A DNA stretch of 10,626 nt from an uncultured Saprospiraceae bacterium (lineage in GTDB: Bacteria; Bacteroidota; Bacteroidia; Chitinophagales; Saprospiraceae), in contig CALCMV010000013.1 in the NCBI GenBank assembly GCA_937967535.1, positions 1 to 10,626 of the forward strand. Direction: 5' to 3'. This document shows, in pieces, positions 1 through 4,320 of this stretch. Made by a program: the position numbers and the translations under genes. Below the pieces are notes generated by a model. The model saw only the letters and a list, made by a program, of their open reading frames with translations. It was not told the DNA's origin and ran no database searches. The first letter of the stretch is position 1. Each line of letters begins with the position of its first letter.

Positions 1-360
1 GCCTGTCCATGAAGTGATGCTGCCATATTCGCCCCAGCGGACACTGAAGGTAATTGCTACCGTATTGTCTTTTTCCGCTTCGTGAGGCTTTTGATTGACC
101 CAACCGATTAATGGAAATCGCTGCCCATCTGTACCAACTGACGAGAGGTAATGCCCTTTGATGCTGCCTGTTTTGTCCACATTTTCGATGACCAAGACAG
201 AGCCGGAAGGATTGAGCCATTCACCTGTCATCTTTTGGCAAGTGCAGGTTTGTTTTTTGGAAATTTGTAGTGTAGAGTCTTGTTGTATTTGTTGGGAACA
301 GGCAGTGAAGGTGAGAGAAATCAAGAGTAATGTGGAAAGTGTTTTGATGTATTTTAACAT
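1..360 (-). CDS. Avidin-family (biotin-binding) lipoprotein, 3' part beyond left edge
   Basis: The minus strand reads from an ATG at 360 through 120 codons and leaves the window without a stop. The N-terminus has a lysine pair, a hydrophobic stretch (residues 8-19) and a lipobox ending in TAC-SQ with Cys21, so it should be a lipoprotein. From residue 46 the protein follows the streptavidin fold. GEWLNPSGS (46-54) matches GTWYNQLGS, GHYLS (69-73) matches GTYES, FSVRW (105-109) matches the WTVAW strand, and SITSWTG (114-120) matches SATTWSG. The streptavidin biotin contacts Asn23, Ser27, Tyr43, Ser45, Trp79, Ser88, Thr90 and Trp92 have identical counterparts at Asn50, Ser54, Tyr71, Ser73, Trp109, Ser114, Thr116 and Trp118. 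The later contacts (Trp108, Trp120, Asp128) would lie outside the window. Two cysteines (39, 41) precede the domain. Biotin binding is inferred from residue conservation; the physiological role of bacterial avidins is mostly unknown. The gene is divergent from the one at 474. Confidence 0.88.
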   Translation of the reverse strand, partial: MLKYIKTLSTLLLISLTFTACSQQIQQDSTLQISKKQTCTCQKMTGEWLNPSGSVLVIENVDKTGSIKGHYLSSVGTDGQRFPLIGWVNQKPHEAEKDNTVAITFSVRWGEYGSITSWTG

Positions 361-395
361 ATGTAATTTGTATTTGTGTAATGATTTTAATGGGG

Positions 396-403
396 CAAAA
401 ATA
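396..403 (-). promoter_or_regulatory. Candidate -7 element for the avidin-like gene
   Basis: The minus strand reads TATTTTTG, an exact match to the Bacteroidota -7 consensus TAnnTTTG. It lies 36 nt upstream of the ATG at 360, which gives a leader of roughly 30 nt. I see no good TTTG at the -33 position, so this is a motif match only. Confidence 0.35.
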
Positions 404-449
404 CGACCTTGCGGCTGTCTTTTTTGTGGTTTTTTGTTGGGAATTTTAT

Positions 450-457
450 TATCTTTG
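450..457 (+). promoter_or_regulatory. Candidate -7 element for the nuclease-like gene
   Basis: TATCTTTG matches the Bacteroidota TAnnTTTG -7 consensus exactly, 16 nt before the ATG at 474. That implies a leader of only about 10 nt. T-rich TTTTTG runs at 421-426 and 431-436 could act as the -33 box, but their spacing (about 23 and 13 nt) is not ideal. Confidence 0.4.
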
Positions 458-473
458 GAAAAACAAATAAAAT

Positions 474-1100
474 ATGGCATATTCAGATTTCACAGCAAGC
501 AGTTTGATGGATAAATTTGGGGTAAAATTTCTTGGAGGAGATTTATTTACAGATGTACCTCTTGTAACACCCACCGAGTGGCTCACAACTACACTAAAAA
601 AAGCCAAAGACTTTGGCTTTTCGACAGAAAAATCACGTTCAGAACGTTTGGTTACTCCCGTTTTGTTAGAATTGAGTAGCAATAATAATCATAGTTTTTC
701 TGTTTACTCTGGTTCTAATATGGATGTGGATGAACAACTCGGTCTGCGTGGTGAATGTGACTTTATTTTTTCTTTCAGCCGCCTTCAGGATTTCGTGATG
801 TCGCCCATATTTTGTATCACAGAAGCCAAAAAATTAGATATAGAAAAAGGTACTGTCCAGGCTGCTGCCCAACTGATAGGTGCAAAAATGATGAATGAAA
901 TGGACGGTAAGCCAGTTGAGACTTTATACGGTTGTTCGACTACGGGCGTGGAGTGGCGTTTTATCAAATATACTGATAATCAAATCATTGTGGATGAAAC
1001 TCGCTATTTGATAAAAGAACTTCCTGAACTACTCGGCGTATTACAGCACATCATCGAAGAAAGTAAAAAGCAATTTCCTGAACTCGTAGCTGCTGCATGA
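474..1100 (+). CDS. Probable PD-(D/E)XK nuclease-fold protein of unknown role
   Basis: This 208-residue soluble protein has no signal peptide or membrane segment. The central part carries the spacing of a PD-(D/E)XK core: SERLVTPVL with Glu57, then GECDF with Asp96 at the start of a beta strand, then FCITEAKK with Glu117 and Lys119 (E-x-K) on the next strand, then a helix with Gln129 and Gln133. The arrangement recalls the N-terminal nuclease domain of type I restriction R subunits and related stand-alone proteins that carry E-A-K on a hydrophobic strand. The C-terminal third (GCSTTGVEWRFIKY, 153-166) looks like the last strands of such a domain. No methylase, specificity subunit or helicase is nearby, so a restriction role is not supported by context. 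The start at 474 follows an exact -7 motif. The family assignment is from motif reading; the substrate is unknown. Confidence 0.6.
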   Translation: MAYSDFTASSLMDKFGVKFLGGDLFTDVPLVTPTEWLTTTLKKAKDFGFSTEKSRSERLVTPVLLELSSNNNHSFSVYSGSNMDVDEQLGLRGECDFIFSFSRLQDFVMSPIFCITEAKKLDIEKGTVQAAAQLIGAKMMNEMDGKPVETLYGCSTTGVEWRFIKYTDNQIIVDETRYLIKELPELLGVLQHIIEESKKQFPELVAAA

Positions 1101-1137
1101 GTAAAACACCTTTCCGGAATAGAAAATATACACATCG

Positions 1138-1238
1138 AAAATTGGCGAAAAGCGGAGGATTCCAAGTTGATATCCTCCACTAAAATCGCCTATTTTAATT
1201 CAAACTATTCCATTTGCCTCAATGTGTTCGCCAATTTT
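1138..1238. repeat. Nested inverted-repeat element
   Basis: AAAATTGGCGAA (1138-1149) is perfectly reverse-complementary to TTCGCCAATTTT (1227-1238). Inside it, GGAGGAT (1154-1160) pairs with ATCCTCC (1172-1178) around an 11-nt loop. GGCGA (1144-1148) could alternatively pair with TCGCC (1186-1190), making a compact hairpin. It begins 37 nt after the nuclease-like gene and has no following T-run, so it looks more like a repeat or an RNA processing structure than an intrinsic terminator. Confidence 0.55.
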
Positions 1239-1248
1239 GAATTTTGAA
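1223..1248 (-). repeat. Dispersed 26-nt repeat, copy A
   Basis: Read on the minus strand, this segment matches 24 of 26 positions of 4193-4218 on the plus strand. The core is TTCAAAATTCAAAATT followed by [G/A]GCGAA[C/T]ACA. It overlaps the right arm of the nested inverted repeat. Confidence 0.5.
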
Positions 1249-1580
1249 CTTAAATTCACATTTCGCGTAAATCATATTTAGATAACAAGAATATTAAAAA
1301 TAAATCCAAATATTATTCGATTTTTGTGATTTTATCCAAATCTTACTTTGTTTTATGTAAAAGCATTAATTAAAATTATATTCATTGATATTATTATGAC
1401 AAATTCAGATAAAATAATTCGCATTAATTTTTAATTATTATTTTAAAAGAAGTAGGAAAATGCAATTTTTTTCAAAATTTCCATATAAAATTAATAATCA
1501 AATAAATATAAAAATATTTTTAATTAAATTAAATAATAAATTTATTCTTATTTACTCAATATAATTTACACGAAATGTGA

Positions 1581-1610
1581 ACTTAAACTTAAACTTAAAC
1601 TTAAACTTAA
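1581..1610. repeat. Tandem hexamer array (ACTTAA)5
   Basis: Five perfect consecutive copies of ACTTAA are followed by a partial unit CTTA. The array lies 31 nt beyond the stop codon of the minus-strand gene at 1641-2009. A single related ACTTAA occurs at 1247-1252. Confidence 0.85.
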
Positions 1611-1640
1611 CTTAGATACTAATTCCAAAAGTCCGGTCAA

Positions 1641-2009
1641 CTAGCCTCCTACTCCATGAAAACGCAGCAAATGCTTAGGTGCAGCTTCATTATAAATACA
1701 CAAAATCAATTTCGGGCGGCTTTTTGTAAACTTATCAAACAAAATCTTAATCGGATTGTGTACATAACCATTTTCTTCAAACATTAGAATTTGCTTATTG
1801 CGGGTTTTCAATTTGAACAAAAGCAATTCATCTGCATCCGCAGGTACGGGTAGATCACCATAGCCTTCCTCTTCGAGAAACTGAAGCACCATAGTATAGG
1901 TTTGCGCCAGTGTTGTACCCGAAAATTCGGTACGGTATACCCATCCGTCACTTTCCCCTTCGAGGTAAGGCGGGTCATCTGCCATCGGAAAATTATCTCT
2001 TAGTGCCAT
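1641..2009 (-). CDS. Small soluble protein of unknown function
   Basis: From the ATG at 2009 this gives 122 residues. An in-frame TTG at 2030 would add seven residues, but that start falls inside an inverted-repeat element, so I prefer the ATG. I do not recognise the family. The N-terminal third is acidic (ADDPPYLEGESDGW), followed by a probable helix with acidic residues (TYTMVLQFLEEEGYGDLP), then alternating hydrophobic strands (ELLLFKLKTR; KQILMFEENGYVHNPIKILF) and a C-terminal strand (PKLILCIYNEA) ending in HLLRFHGVGG. There is no signal peptide, membrane helix or clear catalytic motif. A small alpha/beta domain is plausible. It converges on the nuclease-like gene across 540 nt, so no functional link follows from context. 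Confidence 0.65.
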   Translation of the reverse strand: MALRDNFPMADDPPYLEGESDGWVYRTEFSGTTLAQTYTMVLQFLEEEGYGDLPVPADADELLLFKLKTRNKQILMFEENGYVHNPIKILFDKFTKSRPKLILCIYNEAAPKHLLRFHGVGG

Positions 2010-2021
2010 AGATTTATTGTC

Positions 2022-2127
2022 AGAGGTCAAAGGTCACAGACTGCCTTGCTCTCAGAAGTCAGATAAATTTTACTTGAGTTTAGTCATCTGACCTCCGGCA
2101 ATGAGAAAAGTCTGACTTCTGACCTCT
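2022..2127. repeat. 106-bp inverted-repeat element (AGAGGTCA ends)
   Basis: The left arm starts AGAGGTCAaaGGTCACAGACT and continues to AGAAGTCAGAT (2051-2061). The right arm, read in reverse complement, starts AGAGGTCAGAAGTCAGACT and continues to GGAGGTCAGAT. Both arms are built from short GGTCAGA / AGTCAGA modules. I find no clear target-site duplication and no coding capacity. It sits immediately upstream of the 1641-2009 gene and would form a long imperfect hairpin in that gene's leader. Confidence 0.7.
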
Positions 2128-2325
2128 CAAATAATTGCAAAATTAACGAAATCCTATCAAATTCACTCATGAAGATGAATTAAAGCCTTAGCGATACCTT
2201 TTTTTTAAAAACATTAACTAATTTTGACGAATAAGTAATATATTGCCTCATAAAAATAAGTGGAGAAATTGAAGATTTTTGATTTCGGATTTTTTGATTG
2301 TTGATTATGGTATTCAATCTCATTA
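2128..2325. other. AT-rich spacer without recognisable genes
   Basis: Between the two inverted-repeat elements I see no gene. A plus-strand TAATTTTG (2219-2226) fits the -7 motif but lies more than 330 nt from the next start codon. Confidence 0.5.
2138..2145 (-). promoter_or_regulatory. Candidate -7 element upstream of the inverted-repeat element
   Basis: The minus strand reads TAATTTTG, an exact TAnnTTTG match. A transcript from here would include the whole 2022-2127 repeat in the leader of the 1641-2009 gene. The nearest TTTG upstream is only about 12 nt away, so the -33 box is unconvincing. Confidence 0.3.
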
Positions 2326-2530
2326 ACTGGACTTTGGACATTGGGGAACTGGGAAATTAGGTAATTAGGTTGACAAAAGTGTAATTATTTATTTATCAAC
2401 AATATAAACATTTAAATAAAATTCATTTAAAATAAAATGAAAATCAATGCAAATTGTTGATAATGTCCCGATAGTTATCGGGATTACCTAATTACCCAGT
2501 TTCCTAATTACCTAATGTCCAAAGTCCAGT
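2326..2530. mobile_element. MITE-like element, copy 1 (205 bp, CATTA direct repeats)
   Basis: The left end ACTGGACTTTGGACATT (2326-2342) is repeated in reverse complement at the right end (2514-2530). The arms continue with GGTAATTAGG-type modules. Flanking CATTA occurs on both sides (2321-2325 and 2531-2535), as expected for a target-site duplication. Inside are an 11-bp inverted repeat (2393-2403 with 2453-2463, TTATCAACAAT) and the near-palindrome TCCCGATAGTTATCGGGA (2466-2483). There is no coding capacity, so any movement would need a transposase in trans. A related copy lies at 3774-3966. The element ends 30 bp before the PorP/SprF start codon, so that gene's promoter is probably inside it. 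Confidence 0.7.
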
Positions 2531-2560
2531 CATTAATTTGAAGAAAAATTTAAACTTAAT

Positions 2561-3583
2561 ATGAAAGAAAAACACACTATGAAACTTCTATCGGGTATAC
2601 TCTTTATCTTGTTGCTAGCTATGGGCGAATTGAAGGCGCAAGACATCCACTATACCCAATACGAACTTTCTCCGATGACCCTCAATCCGGCATTGACAGG
2701 AGCTTACGAAGGTACATTTCGTGTGGGTGGCATTTATCGCGATCAGTGGTCGAGTGTATTAGAAAATCAATTTGTGACTTACTCGCTCTATGGCGATTTG
2801 CCCGTCATACGCGGCTTTGGCAAAAACGATTGGTTTGGCGCAGGTATCTTACTCACCAACGACCGCGCAGGTAGTGCATCGCTCAATCATACGGCAGGTT
2901 CGCTCGCGCTTTCTTATCATTTAGGTTTAGGCAAAAAATCAAATACCGTTTTCTCATTAGGCGCACAAGCCGGCTTTGCACAACGGCGGGTTGATATGGA
3001 AAATTTGCTCTTTGAAGATGAAATCCTCGGTGGCGCACCCAGTGGCGAATTTGGTCTACCGGGTTTCGACTCTTCGATTTCTTATGGCGATTTCAGCGTA
3101 GGTACTTTGGTCAATTCCTACCTGACTTCCAAGTTCAATTTCTATCTTGGCGCATCTGCCTTCCACCTCACCAACCCCGACGATGGCTTCATCTCTACCC
3201 AAAGACTCCGAACACGCATCGCCCTCAACGGCGGCTTCAGCTACGATATTGCAGACCGCCTCCTTATTGCACCGAGTTTCATTTTCCAAACCCAAGCCAA
3301 AGCCCGCGAATTGATTACCCAAGCCCGGCTTGGCTACCACATCAATCCCGAACGCAATGTGACACTCTATGGCGGACTCGGATACCGCTACAGTGGCGCA
3401 GCTATGACTATGATTGGTATAGATTACAGAGGCACCAAACTCGGTATCGCTTACGATATTGACGTTTCTCCACTCAACCCTGCCAGCAGAGGACGCGGCG
3501 CATACGAATTAGCACTTTCATACACCGCCAAAATATATAAAACACCCGTTGTAAAACCCGTTTTATTCTGCCCCAGATTTTAA
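2561..3583 (+). CDS. PorP/SprF-family type IX secretion outer membrane protein
   Basis: The 340-residue length is typical of the PorP/SprF family. A signal peptide runs to ELKA-Q (cleavage near residue 26). Mature residues 27-50 give the family's opening, DIHYTQYELSPMTLNPALTG, then GTFRVGGIYRDQW (51-63). The body is amphipathic beta-strand sequence with glycine and aromatic girdles, and the protein ends in a strand (GAYELALSYTAKIY) and VLFCPRF, the usual C-terminus. In the type IX system PorP/SprF proteins are outer-membrane barrels that associate with the PorK/PorN ring or, as paralogues, with SprB-like adhesins and other cargo. A second in-frame ATG at 2579 is preceded by AAAGAAAA and leaves a tighter signal peptide, so it is a real alternative start. 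The PorE-like gene downstream is on the same strand but 737 nt away. Bacteroidota carry many paralogues, so I give no symbol. Confidence 0.93.
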   Translation: MKEKHTMKLLSGILFILLLAMGELKAQDIHYTQYELSPMTLNPALTGAYEGTFRVGGIYRDQWSSVLENQFVTYSLYGDLPVIRGFGKNDWFGAGILLTNDRAGSASLNHTAGSLALSYHLGLGKKSNTVFSLGAQAGFAQRRVDMENLLFEDEILGGAPSGEFGLPGFDSSISYGDFSVGTLVNSYLTSKFNFYLGASAFHLTNPDDGFISTQRLRTRIALNGGFSYDIADRLLIAPSFIFQTQAKARELITQARLGYHINPERNVTLYGGLGYRYSGAAMTMIGIDYRGTKLGIAYDIDVSPLNPASRGRGAYELALSYTAKIYKTPVVKPVLFCPRF

Positions 3584-3682
3584 ATAATGATGAAATGTTT
3601 TTGAATGAATGAATCATACGAAATACGTTATTCACTTATTCACTCATTATTCATTTAAGCAAAGAAAAGGCAGACGATGGGT

Positions 3683-3756
3683 GTGGGCGGTAGCGATTTG
3701 CACTTCGACCAAAAGACACCGTTTGCCAGAATCGTAAACCGTCCACCATTTTTTTT
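3683..3756 (+). terminator. Strong intrinsic terminator or 3' end of a small structured RNA
   Basis: GTGGGCGGT (3683-3691) pairs over nine positions, one of them G-U, with ACCGTCCAC (3738-3746). After a one/two-nt bulge, GCGATT (3693-3698) pairs with AATCGT (3730-3735). The apical part is 31 nt. Eight T's follow (3749-3756) after CA. The segment is much richer in G and C than its surroundings. It lies 100 nt past the PorP/SprF stop and could end that transcript. The large apical region and the sharply different composition also allow a small RNA or a dispersed repeat. Confidence 0.6.
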
Positions 3757-3773
3757 GAGAATTTCATTGATAT

Positions 3774-3966
3774 ATTGGACTTTGGACATTTTGGAAATTA
3801 GGTAACTAAGAAATTCGGGTTTAAATCGCAAGTAATTGATTATCAATTAATTAAATTTTATTAAGGTAAAAAATATTCAATTAATTAAATTTTATAATTA
3901 TTTGATAAAAATCCCGATAACTATCGGGATACCAATACCAAATTTCCTAATTCCCCAAAGTCCAGT
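3774..3966. mobile_element. MITE-like element, copy 2 (about 190 bp)
   Basis: The left end TGGACTTTGGACATT (3776-3790) and the right end CCCCAAAGTCCAGT (3953-3966) are inverted copies of the ends at 2326-2530, with GGAAATTAGG modules next to both. TTGATATATTGG occurs directly at both boundaries (3767-3778 and 3966-3977), overlapping the terminal TGG. Target duplication is therefore likely, but the exact edge is ambiguous. The centre has a 19-nt direct repeat (3843-3861 and 3877-3895) and the near-palindrome TCCCGATAACTATCGGGA (3912-3929). That palindrome is the exact reverse complement of the one in copy 1 but sits at the same relative position. Confidence 0.7.
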
Positions 3967-4108
3967 TGATATATTGGTTGAATGTTAAATTGTTTACGTA
4001 TTATTTTTATTATTAATTTAAAAACAAAATTAACGTGAATAATGTGTTTTGCATTTATGATAAAAAAAACAAGTCTTTTTCACAATGTCTTCGTCAAATT
4101 CTGAGTTA

Positions 4109-4203
4109 TGAATTTTGAATAACAAATAAATTTAAATTTTACTTTGTTTTTTACTGATAATTAAAAATTAACAAATCAAATACTTTTTTTAATTCAAAAT
4201 TCA
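4109..4203. repeat. Inverted repeat TGAATTTTGAAT / ATTCAAAATTCA
   Basis: The 12-nt arms at 4109-4120 and 4192-4203 are perfect reverse complements, separated by 71 nt of AT-rich DNA. The right arm is part of a 26-nt repeat shared with 1223-1248. Confidence 0.5.
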
Positions 4204-4218
4204 AAATTAGCGAATACA
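4193..4218 (+). repeat. Dispersed 26-nt repeat, copy B
   Basis: This copy matches the reverse complement of 1223-1248 at 24 of 26 positions, with differences at positions 17 and 22 of the unit. Both copies form an arm of a local inverted repeat in a gene-free gap. Confidence 0.5.
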
Positions 4219-4279
4219 TAGTTTTCAGAAAAATATTGCAATAAAAACAGTACAATTAATCATAATATAATCATAAAAT

Positions 4280-4311
4280 AGTAAAGCAATTCAACAGTAA
4301 AACAATTCAGC
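4280..4311 (+). repeat. 16-nt tandem duplication upstream of the PorE-like gene
   Basis: AGTAAAGCAATTCAAC is followed directly by AGTAAAACAATTCAGC, identical at 14 of 16 positions. It ends 9 nt before the ATG at 4321, so it lies in the leader or overlaps the ribosome-binding region. No TAnnTTTG promoter is obvious immediately upstream. Confidence 0.6.
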
Positions 4312-4320
4312 AATAGAAAT

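Larger units (their letters stand above)
1101..1640. other. Gene-free AT-rich region between convergent genes
   Basis: I see no credible coding sequence here. The first part (1138-1250) holds nested inverted repeats. From about 1260 to 1575 the sequence is extremely rich in A and T with many short reverse-complementary runs, and it ends in a tandem ACTTAA array. No T-tailed terminator is evident for either flanking gene. Confidence 0.6.
3584..4320. other. 737-nt intergenic region with stacked repeats
   Basis: There is no credible gene between the two secretion-related genes. In order it contains short ATTCA-type repeats (3610-3655), a GC-rich structured element with a T8 tail (3675-3756), the second MITE-like element (3774-3966), an AT-rich stretch with another inverted repeat (4109-4203), and a 16-nt tandem duplication just upstream of the next start codon. 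Confidence 0.6.

Noticed and set aside
158..514. A 118-codon plus-strand open frame opposite the avidin-like gene
   Set aside because: It is antisense to a gene with clear family motifs and overlaps the start of the 474 gene in another frame; its translation is rich in Cys, Phe and Leu and resembles no domain.
1581..1610. CRISPR-like array
   Set aside because: The units are contiguous hexamers with no spacers, and no cas genes are present.
2010..2030. Longer protein from the TTG at 2030
   Set aside because: The TTG and its upstream sequence belong to the inverted-repeat element, and a normal ATG lies 21 nt further in.
3675..3756. tRNA ending in a CCACCA-like sequence
   Set aside because: The pairing forms one long bulged hairpin; there are no D-, anticodon- or T-arms and no TTC-type T-loop.
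3655..3846. A 63-codon minus-strand open frame overlapping the structured segment
   Set aside because: No plausible upstream signals, it crosses the left end of the MITE-like element, and base pairing plus the T-run explain the sequence better than coding.
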